Shown one piece after another: positions 8,083-15,473 of a DNA stretch of 27,665 nucleotides. The notes under the pieces are model-generated. The model ran no database searches, was not told the DNA's origin, and saw only the letters and a program-made list of their open reading frames with translations. Numbering within the stretch: position 1 is the first letter of the stretch; each line of letters begins with the position of its first letter. Position numbers and translations under genes: made by a program. Source of the DNA: an uncultured Sutterella sp. (GTDB taxonomy: Bacteria > Pseudomonadota > Gammaproteobacteria > Burkholderiales > Burkholderiaceae_F); assembly GCA_900545335.1 (NCBI GenBank), contig UQYP01000015.1, positions 1-27,665 of the forward strand, read 5' to 3'.

Positions 8083-8137
8083 GGGGGTGTTTCAAAAGTC
8101 CTATTATAAAAAGGGACTGAGTAAACACCCCTTTAAT
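8083..8137 (+). terminator. Hairpin terminator of the lyase/carrier/PrpD operon
   Basis: GGGGTGTTT (8084-8092) pairs with AAACACCCC (8123-8131), enclosing a second AGTCC/GGACT stem, and TTTAATTT follows. It starts 19 bp after the stop of the MmgE/PrpD gene. It coincides with the left end of the MITE-like element, so the element may have provided the terminator. Confidence 0.6.
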
Positions 8138-8169
8138 TTATCCCAAAAAATTCCTTACTCATTGAAAAC

Positions 8170-8250
8170 TCTAAATAAAAAAGCACGCATTGAGAATCGA
8201 ACTCACTGCGTGCCATGGTAAAAGTGTTCTTGCAACAACTTTTACTATGG
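8170..8250 (-). terminator. Tandem hairpins ending in a T-run on the minus strand
   Basis: Read on the minus strand, a long hairpin (CCAT.GTAAAAGT paired with its complement, 8250-8213) is followed without a gap by a second one (GCACGCA...TGCGTGC, 8213-8183) and then TTTTTTATTT. This has the shape of the 3' end of a small RNA transcribed leftward inside the MITE-like element. No leftward gene ends here and I cannot place its promoter. It could also simply be self-complementary element DNA. Confidence 0.4.
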
Positions 8251-8435
8251 ATAATTTTAGATCGAGTAGTACTCAATTGTTCTTTTCCTTCTCTATACAG
8301 GCGGAGGATCGGTAGGAAGTGGATGATTCCTTAGGTCTTTTAGAGTTATTCGGAATATCAAGTCATTAGCAGGGTCGCATAAATAGAGAGAGCTTTGTTC
8401 AATTAAATGAGGTAACTGAAGACTTTTAAAATGCC

Positions 8436-8491
8436 AAAAAGGAGGTGTTAGCTAAGTCTAAGAATTAGACTTTTGCAACACCCCCTTTTTT
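8436..8491. terminator. Symmetric hairpin with A-run and T-run flanks
   Basis: AAAAAGGAGGTGTTAGC pairs with GCAACACCCCCTTTTTT, with an inner AGTCTAA/TTAGACT stem. It is the right end of the MITE-like element and would terminate transcription in either direction, insulating the methyltransferase-lar operon from upstream read-through. It overlaps an in-frame ATG at 8473, which I therefore reject as the methyltransferase start. Confidence 0.6.
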
Positions 8492-8589
8492 GCCTAATTC
8501 CACTCTTTTCTGGCTGTTTTTTTTCCACTTCTGCTAATCCGAAACAATCGCTTGTTATCATAAAAACCGTAGTAGATCGGGAAAAGAAA

Positions 8590-9303
8590 ATGTCCAATTC
8601 TGTAAAGCTCAACCGGGCAATACAAAGTTACTGGCAGTTAAGAGCCAAAGGCTACAGCTTATCGACTCTTGAAGAGCTGCAAAGCTGTGACAATCCGTAC
8701 CGTGAAATCTTAAAAAAGTGGCTCTGCGGCAACCATACCGGTCAAACCGCACTGGATATAGGATGCGGTCCGGGATTTCTGGCTATTGAGCTTGCCCATC
8801 TGGGCTTTAATGTAAAAGCAATTGATTCCTGTGCAGCGATGCTGCAAGAGGCAAAAAAGAATTCCTATGGGCTTCAAATAAATTTTGGCTTATCTGATGC
8901 TGCCGAGGCAGACTTTTGCCATGAAAGTTTTGATGTCATCGCCTCGCGAAACCTCACCTGGAATCTTCCCGATCCCCTGAAAGCCTATCGTCAGTGGTTC
9001 ACTTGGCTGAAACCCGGCGGCAAACTCATTATTTTTGACGGCAATCACTACCGTTATTTAAGTGATTCCAATTACCCGAATCCGAATTATCAGCGTACTC
9101 ACCAGCATATTGACGGTGTGGATGTTTCAGTTATGGAAAAAATTGCCCAAACGTTGCCTATGACGCAATTTCCCCGCCCGGAGTACGATAAGGATATTCT
9201 TGTCGCTCTGGGCTTTACTCATGTAGAAACGATTGTGATGAGCCGAGCGGGCAATGAAATCCAAGATTTCGCATTAATGTGTGAGAAACATCATGCAGAT
9301 TGA
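8590..9303 (+). CDS. Class I SAM-dependent methyltransferase, substrate unknown
   Basis: The 237-residue soluble protein has a Rossmann-type SAM-binding core. Motif I is LDIGCGPG (55-62), followed by an acidic residue in VKAIDSCAAML, a FDVIASRNLTWNL motif IV region and LKPGGKLIIFDG. The acceptor is not evident. I chose ATG 8590 with GGGAAAAG before it, because the longer frame from 8473 would begin inside a hairpin. The gene overlaps larB by a few bases (larB ATG at 9293, stop here at 9303), so it is translationally coupled to the nickel-pincer cofactor genes. It could modify a lar-pathway intermediate or product, or be an unrelated passenger. That link rests on gene order only. Confidence 0.75.
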   Translation: MSNSVKLNRAIQSYWQLRAKGYSLSTLEELQSCDNPYREILKKWLCGNHTGQTALDIGCGPGFLAIELAHLGFNVKAIDSCAAMLQEAKKNSYGLQINFGLSDAAEADFCHESFDVIASRNLTWNLPDPLKAYRQWFTWLKPGGKLIIFDGNHYRYLSDSNYPNPNYQRTHQHIDGVDVSVMEKIAQTLPMTQFPRPEYDKDILVALGFTHVETIVMSRAGNEIQDFALMCEKHHAD

Positions 9304-10039
9304 ATCACTTTTGCAAGCCGTCAAAGACGGGAAAATAGAGATCGCAGAAGCAAAGCAGATGCTGGCCCGTGCACCTTATGAGGACTTGGGTTTTGCCAAG
9401 CTTGATACACACCGCTCAATCAGAACCGGCTTTGCCGAGGTGGTGTACTGTCAGAATAAAGCGGATGATTTTTTAGTCAAAATTTTCTGCAATCTCTGCC
9501 AAACCAACGGCGAAGTCATGGGGACACGGTGCTCAACTGACCAGTTTCAGATGTTAAAAAAGCATTTACCGAATCTTTCCTACGATCCCATCAGCCGCAT
9601 TGCCAAAATTGAGCAGCCTAAAAAACGCATCGGATTCATTGCTGTCTGCACAGCCGGAACTGCAGACATTGCCGTTGCAGAAGAATGCGCACAAACTGCG
9701 GAATTTTTCGGTCAATATGTCGAGCGCTTTTATGATATCGGCGTGAGCGGCATTCACCGCCTGCTCTCAAAAGTTGATCGTTTGCAAAAAGCCAACTGTG
9801 TCGTGGCGGTTGCCGGCATGGAAGGTGCCCTAGCCTCCGTCATTGGCGGCCTTGTTGCCAATCCTGTAATTGCCGTTCCAACTTCTGTCGGCTACGGAGC
9901 TAATTTTCACGGACTCTCTGCTCTTTTAACGATGATTAACAGCTGCTCAAACGGTGTTGCCACCGTCAATATTGACAATGGTTTCGGAGCCGGCTTTTTA
10001 GCCTCTCAAATCAATCGTCTGGCCACTCAAAAGGAATAA
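9293..10039 (+). CDS. larB: LarB, pyridinium-3,5-biscarboxylic acid mononucleotide synthase
   Basis: LarB carboxylates and hydrolyses nicotinic acid adenine dinucleotide, giving pyridinium-3,5-biscarboxylate mononucleotide, the first step of nickel-pincer nucleotide (NPN) synthesis. The 248-residue protein has the typical short helical N-terminus (LLQAVKDGKIEIAEAKQML), then a PurE/AIR-carboxylase-like domain with FIAVCTAGTADIAVAEE, YDIGVSGIHRLL, VAVAGMEGALASVIGGL and VIAVPTSVGYG. I prefer ATG 9293 to GTG 9281 because it gives the usual LarB start and length. It overlaps the methyltransferase stop and lies 6 bp before larC. Confidence 0.92.
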   Translation: MQIESLLQAVKDGKIEIAEAKQMLARAPYEDLGFAKLDTHRSIRTGFAEVVYCQNKADDFLVKIFCNLCQTNGEVMGTRCSTDQFQMLKKHLPNLSYDPISRIAKIEQPKKRIGFIAVCTAGTADIAVAEECAQTAEFFGQYVERFYDIGVSGIHRLLSKVDRLQKANCVVAVAGMEGALASVIGGLVANPVIAVPTSVGYGANFHGLSALLTMINSCSNGVATVNIDNGFGAGFLASQINRLATQKE

Positions 10040-10045
10040 TCAATC

Positions 10046-11338
10046 ATGACAATTCTGGTACTTGATGCTCAAACAGGAATCAGCGGTGACATGACCGTAG
10101 CGGCACTTTTGGATCTCGGTGCCGATTTTGAAAAACTGCAGACAGTACTTAAAAGCCTCCCGGATCAGCAGTTTAAAGTCGAAGTCAGCCGTGTAAAAAA
10201 GAGTGCTCTGGATGCCTGTGACTTTAGTGTTACCTTAACAAACGGCGCAGACAATCACGACCATGACATGCATTATTTATTTGGCGATTCGGAAAAGCCT
10301 CACGCTTCTCATCATGATGAGGAGCATCACGGAGAGCATCATCACCACCATCATCATGAGCACCGGCATTTATCAGATATTGAAAACCTAATAGATCAAA
10401 CAAGCGCTACAGAGAAGGCTAAGGAGCTTGCCAAGCGAATCTTCGGCATTGTGGCCGAAGCCGAATCCAAAGCGCACGGCGTACCGATTGAAGAAGTGCA
10501 CTTTCATGAAATGGGCGCATTAGACTCCATTGTGGACATTTTGTCCGTCGCAGTACTGATTGATGACTTAAAGATTGACCGAACTATTGTGACTGCCCTT
10601 GGAGAGGGTTTTGGCGAAGTTCGCTGCCAGCACGGCATTTTACCCATACCGGTCCCCGCCGTTTCTCACATTGCTCAGGCCTATGGTCTGAGGCTTTCTC
10701 ACATTGACTGCAAAGGGGAATTTATCACTCCGACGGGCGCAGCCATTATTGCCGCTCTTAAACCCGAATACGCCCTGCCTCATCAGTACCGGATCCTCAA
10801 AACAGGTCTTGGTGCCGGTAAAAGAGCCTATGAACGCCCGAGTCTTTTACGGGCAACCTTAATCGAAACTGAGACAAAAGACGCTGAGCACGATGAAGTG
10901 GTGGAACTTTCTACCAACATTGATGACAGTACGGCCGAGATGTTGGGCTTTGCGCTTGAGCGGCTTTATGCTGCCGGGGCTCTTGAAGCCTGGTTTAGTC
11001 CGGTCTTTATGAAAAAAAATCGCCCCGCTTACATTTTGTCTGTTCTTTGCAGGCCGCAACAACAAAGACTTCTAGAAAATATTATTTTTGCGCACACCAC
11101 CTCCATCGGTATCCGCTCAAGGTTAGTGACCCGAAGAATTCTTAAGCGCGAAATTCGTGAAGTGCAGACACCTTTCGGTTCTGCCAAAGTCAAAGTCTGT
11201 CAAGTACCCGATGAAGCCGGAAGACTACACACTCGCTGCTATCCGGAGTACGAAAGCGTAAAGGCTTTGTCACTGAAAACGCAGAGCAATTTAAACGAGC
11301 TTTACCGAGTTATTCAGAATATTGCTGAAAATGCCTGA
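10046..11338 (+). CDS. larC: LarC, nickel insertion protein (NPN cyclometallase), single uninterrupted frame
   Basis: LarC inserts Ni(II) into the bisthiocarboxylated pyridinium mononucleotide to give the mature NPN cofactor of LarA-type racemases and epimerases. The 430-residue protein opens with LDAQTGISGDM and carries a strongly His-rich insert at residues 71-108, including seven consecutive His (98-104), as expected for nickel handling. EVHFHEMGALDSIVDI and the FITPTGAAIIAAL region follow, then the C-terminal LarC2-type domain. In Lactobacillus plantarum larC is split and joined by programmed frameshifting. Here one continuous frame encodes both halves. The start is ATG 10046 with AAGGAATAA before it, and larE overlaps its end. 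Confidence 0.92.
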   Translation: MTILVLDAQTGISGDMTVAALLDLGADFEKLQTVLKSLPDQQFKVEVSRVKKSALDACDFSVTLTNGADNHDHDMHYLFGDSEKPHASHHDEEHHGEHHHHHHHEHRHLSDIENLIDQTSATEKAKELAKRIFGIVAEAESKAHGVPIEEVHFHEMGALDSIVDILSVAVLIDDLKIDRTIVTALGEGFGEVRCQHGILPIPVPAVSHIAQAYGLRLSHIDCKGEFITPTGAAIIAALKPEYALPHQYRILKTGLGAGKRAYERPSLLRATLIETETKDAEHDEVVELSTNIDDSTAEMLGFALERLYAAGALEAWFSPVFMKKNRPAYILSVLCRPQQQRLLENIIFAHTTSIGIRSRLVTRRILKREIREVQTPFGSAKVKVCQVPDEAGRLHTRCYPEYESVKALSLKTQSNLNELYRVIQNIAENA

Positions 11339-12122
11339 TCTGGAAAAAATCCGAAACTATTTCAGAAAACTCATCACCGGCCCCGTTACGGTAGCCTTCT
11401 CAGGCGGGGCCGACAGTGTTTTAGTATTAAAGCTGACCCTGGAAGCTTCCCAAAACGCCTTCCCGGTCTATCCGGTCTACGTCGACAGCGGCTGGATGTC
11501 TCGCTCGGCTTTGCAGGAGGCTCAGGAAAACGCCCGGCAGCTACAAACAAATCTGCATGTCATCAGACTCGATTGCCCCGAGTCAATTGGGATTGAAAAC
11601 AATCCCCAAAATCGCTGCTATCTGTGTAAAAAAGCTGTTTTTAAGGCGCTCACAACCTTCGCCGATTCGCACAGCTGCAGCATCATCTTAGAAGGCACTC
11701 AGATTGACGATTTAAAAAAATACCGCCCCGGATTAAAAGCCCTTAAAGAGTCCGGAGCCATCAGCCCGCTTAAAGAGTTGGGACTTGATAAAGCAGAAGT
11801 CAGACACTGGCTGAGCTACTTCGGTTTAGCCGCAGCCAAAAAACCTTCCGGTTCATGCTTAGCGACACGCTTGCCTTATGGCAAAAGTTTGTCTGCAGAG
11901 ACTTTATTGCGAATTGATGAGGCAGAAACTTGGCTCAAGCGCTTTGATTTAGGCACGGTCCGAGTTCGCTCTCACGACGACATTGCCCGCATTGAGGTGG
12001 ATGTTGAGAGGTTAGAAAAAATAATTCCCATCCGAGGCGACTTAATCAGAAAACTTCAGTCGCTCGGATGGAAATATGTGACTCTGGATTTAGAAGGATT
12101 CCGATCCGGAAGTATGGATTGA
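11331..12122 (+). CDS. larE: LarE, sulfur transferase of the nickel-pincer cofactor
   Basis: LarE adenylylates the biscarboxylate mononucleotide and converts its carboxylates to thiocarboxylates. The 263-residue protein is a PP-loop ATP pyrophosphatase (FSGGADS at 23-29) followed by the LarE C-terminal domain. Cys176 lies in KPSGSCLATRLPYG, at the position of the sacrificial sulfur-donor Cys176 of the L. plantarum enzyme. C96 and C99 in NRCYLCKKAVF are two further cysteines, so whether this is the sacrificial or the iron-sulfur-assisted type cannot be settled by eye. ATG 11331 overlaps the larC stop. No larA-type racemase is in the window, so the client enzyme lies elsewhere. Confidence 0.92.
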   Translation: MPDLEKIRNYFRKLITGPVTVAFSGGADSVLVLKLTLEASQNAFPVYPVYVDSGWMSRSALQEAQENARQLQTNLHVIRLDCPESIGIENNPQNRCYLCKKAVFKALTTFADSHSCSIILEGTQIDDLKKYRPGLKALKESGAISPLKELGLDKAEVRHWLSYFGLAAAKKPSGSCLATRLPYGKSLSAETLLRIDEAETWLKRFDLGTVRVRSHDDIARIEVDVERLEKIIPIRGDLIRKLQSLGWKYVTLDLEGFRSGSMD

Positions 12123-12137
12123 TTGATTGCTTCCGGA
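12105..12137. terminator. Weak hairpin between convergent larE and the aspartase-like gene
   Basis: TCCGGAAG (12105-12112) pairs with CTTCCGGA (12130-12137) around a 17-nt loop that contains the larE stop. There is no T-run on either side. It is the only candidate terminator in the 28-bp convergent gap. Confidence 0.3.
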
Positions 12138-12150
12138 CCGAACACTTCAA

Positions 12151-13581
12151 TTAGCGCTTACCGGCTCTCCAGGCTGCGATAGCTTCTGCCATCTTTTGCG
12201 GATCAACCAAAAGCATCGGGTCAAGCAGCACGTCAGCTTCTTCCTTGGTCATAACGCCCATTTCCAAAACAGCTTCCTTGACTGTGATGCCCTTTTGTTC
12301 AGCGTAATGAGCAACTTTCACTCCCAACGGATAGCCTTGAGTTGCAGCCACAACCGTAGAAATGGCCAAGCTCGATTCGGCTTCGTAGCGGCAACGATCA
12401 ACATTTGCCGTAATACCGTCAACGCAATCACGCTTGAGAATCAAGATCTCTTCGCCGACCAATTGAAGATTTTCGAATAAGCACTTGAAGAATGTAGCGT
12501 CCCAAACGTTCAAGTCCAATTCGCCTTCATCGTATGCCATGGCGATAGCCACATCGTTGCCAACCACCTGATGGGCAATTTGAATGACCATTTCAGGTAC
12601 GGTCGGATTGATCTTACCCGGCATAATGGAGCTTCCGGGGCTCAAAGCAGGAAGGGAGATTTCCATGAAACCAGCGCGGGGGCCGGAGCTCATCAAACGA
12701 AGATCTTTACTGATCTTGGAAAGAGAGGTAGCCACTTCTTTAATCACACCGGAAACCGTCACAAAGAAGTCACCGTTTTGGAAACCGTCAAAAATGTTTT
12801 CCTGAGGCTTCACTTCTTCGTGCAGGTCTTGGCTGATATGACGGTAGAAAGCATCCATGTAACCGCTGGAGGCACCCAAACCGGTTCCCACGGCGCTGCC
12901 GCCCATAATTAATTCAAAGCAGCCGGGTCTGACTGCGCGCAACTTAGCAACCAGGCGCTTCATGAGGCTTGCATAACCGCCGAATTCCTGACCCAGCGTC
13001 AGAGGCAAGGCATCCTGCCAGCAGGTACGGCCGACTTTGACAATGTCCTTAAATTCCTCAGCCTTCACTTCGAAGCTCTTTTGCAGCTCTTCCAAGCGGG
13101 CAATGATCAGATCCAGACGCGGAGCGATAGCCAAATGAGTGGCAGACGGGATCGTGTCATTTGTTGACTGAGCCATATTCACGTGGGTATTGGGGTGAAC
13201 TTTTTCGCTACCCTTGTGACCGGTCAAAATCTCATTGGCCATATTGCCGATGACTTCATTGACGTTCATATTGACGCACGTGTAGCCACCGCCTTGCCAC
13301 ATATCCAGCGGGAATTCCTTCTCATAGCCGCCTTCAAGCAACTTGTCGCAGGCCTGAACAATAGCTTGTGCAACTTCGTCACTTAAAGCACCGACTTCAG
13401 CATTGGCTTTTGCGCAAGCCTTTTTAATCACAAACAAAGCACGGTGCATATCCGGATATGCAATGACAGGATAACCTGCGGCTCCGGAAACTTTCATCAT
13501 ACGATGAGTTTGGATGCCAAAATAAGCCGAATCGTCGATTTCCATTTCACCGAGACAATCCCGCTCAATTCTCGTAGCCAT
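12151..13581 (-). CDS. aspA: Aspartate ammonia-lyase-like enzyme (aspartase/fumarase superfamily)
   Basis: The 476-residue protein is full-length for aspartase, which deaminates L-aspartate to fumarate and ammonia in the cytoplasm and feeds fumarate respiration. It opens RIERDCLGEMEI..AYFGIQT, typical of aspartases, and carries the mobile loop GSSIMPGKINP (316-326, catalytic Ser 318). Several substrate-site positions are unusual: the GGAGTS segment reads GGGYTC (97-102), HPNDDVN reads HPNTHVN, and the Thr-His/Gln pair in GRT(H/Q) is GRTC (184-187). Aspartase is the best family call, but another N-substituted or branched aspartate substrate is possible. AAGGAGAA precedes ATG 13581. It diverges from a LysR gene, a common regulator-target arrangement. 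Confidence 0.82.
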   Translation of the reverse strand: MATRIERDCLGEMEIDDSAYFGIQTHRMMKVSGAAGYPVIAYPDMHRALFVIKKACAKANAEVGALSDEVAQAIVQACDKLLEGGYEKEFPLDMWQGGGYTCVNMNVNEVIGNMANEILTGHKGSEKVHPNTHVNMAQSTNDTIPSATHLAIAPRLDLIIARLEELQKSFEVKAEEFKDIVKVGRTCWQDALPLTLGQEFGGYASLMKRLVAKLRAVRPGCFELIMGGSAVGTGLGASSGYMDAFYRHISQDLHEEVKPQENIFDGFQNGDFFVTVSGVIKEVATSLSKISKDLRLMSSGPRAGFMEISLPALSPGSSIMPGKINPTVPEMVIQIAHQVVGNDVAIAMAYDEGELDLNVWDATFFKCLFENLQLVGEEILILKRDCVDGITANVDRCRYEAESSLAISTVVAATQGYPLGVKVAHYAEQKGITVKEAVLEMGVMTKEEADVLLDPMLLVDPQKMAEAIAAWRAGKR

Positions 13582-13618
13582 ATGAATGTTCTCCTTGGTT
13601 AGTCAAAACTTATGTTGA

Positions 13619-13648
13619 TTGTCGGTAACTTGAGACTTTTCGTATACT
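13619..13648 (+). promoter_or_regulatory. Candidate promoter for the LysR gene in the divergent gap
   Basis: TTGTCG (13619-13624) and TATACT (13643-13648) are 18 bp apart, about 40 bp before the LysR ATG. The 107-bp gap is shared with the aspartase-like gene on the other strand and is where a LysR dimer would be expected to bind. TTGTCGGTAA here matches only half of the TTGTCGACAA palindrome and is not counted as an operator. Confidence 0.35.
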
Positions 13649-13688
13649 CCGTTTATTAAAACTTATTTTCTTTTAAAGTTTCTCTTAA

Positions 13689-14654
13689 ATGACTCTTGTA
13701 AAACTTCCGGATCTCAATGCCATTCAAATTTTTCTGACCTTAGCTCAAACAGGCAGCATGCAAAAAACGGCAGAGCAATACGGACTGAGTGCCTCGGCCG
13801 TATCGCAAAGCATTGCATCGTTGGAAAAACAGTTCGGTGTAGAGCTCTTTGACCACAAGACCCGTCCCCTTCAGTTAAGTCTCGGGGGACGGCAGCTCAT
13901 GCAGGAAGCAGAAAAAATTCTCAAAGATGCCTGGCATCTCACCAATGCGATTAAATCGACGGCTCCGGAAAATTTGCACCTGCGCTTAGGCTTTTCTGAG
14001 TCTGTCAGCCACTCGCTTGCTCCTTTAATCTGTGGGGCGCTTTTATCCCGAGTCAAAACTTTCTCGGCTTTTACCGCAATGACTCAAACGCTCAAAGAGC
14101 AGGTTGAAAAGCGCCAGCTGGATATTCTGATTTCTCCTGAATCCTTTGATAACGAACAGAGTTTTTTCCGAGAACCGTTATTATCAGAACAGTATTTGTT
14201 GGTATTGCCTCAAAGCGAAAAAAGCATAAAAAACCTCAATCAGCTGCGAAATCTCTCGCAGCGCCTGCCTTATATCCGTTACAACGTTGACAGCACCGAC
14301 CGCATTCAATGCGAACGGGTATTTCGGAAATTAAATATTGAACAGAATCAATCCATCGGAGTCGAGGGCAGTTTCACCATGGTCGGCTTGGTTGCTCAAG
14401 GCTTGGGCTGGGCCATTATGCCGGCGCTTGGGATTTGGCAAGGCAGAAAATGGACCGAAGGCATTCAGGTCTTACCGATTCCGGGCGTTGAAATTCGCAG
14501 AACTCAATGGATTGTCACGCCGTCCAAAGGTTTTGAAAGTTTAGTGCGTGAAATAAAAGACAAAGCCACTGAGGCAATCGACAGTCATATTGTGAGCTGG
14601 CTTGAACAAGCCTATCCGGGGTTGTCGAATTTCGTTGAAAAAATAAAAGATTAG
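13689..14654 (+). CDS. LysR-family transcriptional regulator
   Basis: The 321-residue protein has the N-terminal winged helix-turn-helix of LysR regulators (about residues 8-66: LNAIQIFLTLAQTGS, TAEQYGLSASAVSQSIASLE, then GVELFDH). A periplasmic-binding-protein-like effector domain follows, with FTMVGLVAQGLGWAIMP near the C-terminus, a typical closing segment. It is divergent from the aspartase-like lyase across 107 bp, so control of that gene by aspartate or a related amino dicarboxylate is the natural guess. No strong ribosome site is visible before ATG 13689. The effector cannot be read from sequence. Confidence 0.9.
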   Translation: MTLVKLPDLNAIQIFLTLAQTGSMQKTAEQYGLSASAVSQSIASLEKQFGVELFDHKTRPLQLSLGGRQLMQEAEKILKDAWHLTNAIKSTAPENLHLRLGFSESVSHSLAPLICGALLSRVKTFSAFTAMTQTLKEQVEKRQLDILISPESFDNEQSFFREPLLSEQYLLVLPQSEKSIKNLNQLRNLSQRLPYIRYNVDSTDRIQCERVFRKLNIEQNQSIGVEGSFTMVGLVAQGLGWAIMPALGIWQGRKWTEGIQVLPIPGVEIRRTQWIVTPSKGFESLVREIKDKATEAIDSHIVSWLEQAYPGLSNFVEKIKD

Positions 14655-14664
14655 GAAGTTTCGA

Positions 14665-14688
14665 GGAGAGGCCTTCTTCAGCCTCTCC
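14665..14688. terminator. Hairpin between convergent LysR and GntR genes
   Basis: GGAGAGGC (14665-14672) pairs with GCCTCTCC (14681-14688) around an 8-nt loop, in the 45 bp between the two stops. It is GC-rich, but its T-runs are poor on both sides, so it may be a weak shared terminator. Confidence 0.5.
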
Positions 14689-14699
14689 CCTCTGTCAGA

Positions 14700-15362
14700 C
14701 TACAGCGGCAAAAGTTGTGACTGCTCCATTAAGTGAGCTCTCAGCAGCTCTGAAGCTTTTTGTGCATCTCCCAATCGAATAGCTTTAAGAATTTCTCTTT
14801 CCTGATGAGCAATATCGAGGAAGAACTGCCTATCCATATTGGCGATGCGATGAGAGGTTTTTTCGAAATAGGTCACTAAGACGCCTGAGAAAACCTGCAA
14901 GACACGATTGCCGCACCCCTCAAGAAGCAGCAGGTGAAACTCACGGTCAAATTTATCGGCTACCAAGGGCTCATCGGCATGCTCCTCGATTTTATTGAGC
15001 GTTCCCTCAAGACGGGAAGCCAATGCCGGCGTAATACGGCGACTCACCAAAGACATTAAAGAACACTCTACCAGAGCACGGGCTTCGATAAATTCCTGTA
15101 CGTCGAAATTGGCCACATCAAAACGCATCTGGATCTGATTGCGTAAGCTGTTGGCACCCACCTCTCTCACCGTTGTTCCGCGTTTCGGTGTGCGCACCAA
15201 AATACCCATCTGCGTCAAAATATCCAATTCTTTACGGATACGATACCGAGTCACACCAAAACGCTTGGCCAATTCCGTTTCTGTGTCGATACGTTCTCCG
15301 TTTTTTGCCTGTTCCTGCAAATGATCACGTATTTGTTCAAACAAATTGTCGTTTTGTCGCAT
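14700..15362 (-). CDS. GntR-family regulator, FadR/FCD subfamily
   Basis: The 220-residue protein has an N-terminal GntR winged helix (about 5-68: ETELAKRFGVTRYRIRKELDIL, then the GILVRTPKRGTTV wing) and a C-terminal FCD ligand domain. The FCD metal/carboxylate-binding set is complete: D139 and H143 in DREFH, H186 in IAHQERE and H210 in LRAHL. FCD regulators usually respond to small carboxylates. A TATAAT -10 lies at 15397-15402 on the minus strand. It diverges from the second divergent Dcu carrier. A palindrome in the gap recurs upstream of the ASL-like lyase operon, so this protein is the likely controller of both, probably a repressor released by the imported substrate (inference). Confidence 0.9.
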   Translation of the reverse strand: MRQNDNLFEQIRDHLQEQAKNGERIDTETELAKRFGVTRYRIRKELDILTQMGILVRTPKRGTTVREVGANSLRNQIQMRFDVANFDVQEFIEARALVECSLMSLVSRRITPALASRLEGTLNKIEEHADEPLVADKFDREFHLLLLEGCGNRVLQVFSGVLVTYFEKTSHRIANMDRQFFLDIAHQEREILKAIRLGDAQKASELLRAHLMEQSQLLPL

Positions 15363-15396
15363 TTTGTTCGAGACCTTTCAAAAAATGTTGAAGGGC

Positions 15397-15402
15397 ATTA
15401 TA
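15397..15402 (-). promoter_or_regulatory. -10 box (TATAAT) of the GntR regulator gene
   Basis: A perfect TATAAT on the minus strand lies about 35 bp before the regulator start. The hexamer 17 bp upstream is a poor -35, which would suit a regulated or weak promoter. Confidence 0.5.
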
Positions 15403-15473
15403 GACCGATTCCGGCTTAGGCATTGATTATCTTTGATATTTCTAGGGTATTCGATATAAATCAGATCCAACAA

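Larger units (their letters stand above)
8083..8485. mobile_element. MITE-like non-coding element with matching inverted ends
   Basis: The segment begins GGGGGTGTTTCAAAAGTCCTA (8083-8103), and its other end read from the minus strand is GGGGGTGTTGCAAAAGTCTAA (8485-8465). These match at 18 of 21 positions. Each end also contains an inner inverted copy (AAACACCCC at 8123-8131; GGAGGTGTT at 8441-8449), so both fold into hairpins. The 403-bp interior has no credible gene, only stops and one open stretch of about 65 codons on the minus strand without a recognised domain. I find no clear target duplication. It accounts for most of the 525-bp gap between the PrpD-type gene and the methyltransferase. 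The alternative is two similar terminators placed head to head. Confidence 0.5.

Noticed and set aside
8183..8213. tRNA-like T-arm (GTTCGATTC) on the minus strand
   Set aside because: No acceptor stem, anticodon arm or CCA fits around it; it is the loop of a simple hairpin with a T-run.
8473..8589. Upstream start for the methyltransferase at ATG 8473
   Set aside because: The added residues would be read through the terminator-like hairpin at the right end of the MITE-like element and are hydrophobic and unlike the family; ATG 8590 is better placed.
10310..10370. CAT/CAC-rich low-complexity stretch as a DNA repeat
   Set aside because: It encodes the His-rich nickel-binding segment of LarC, which explains it fully.
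13619..13628. TTGTCGGTAA as a third copy of the shared palindrome
   Set aside because: Only the left half matches, with two mismatches in the right half, and it overlaps a plausible -35 box.
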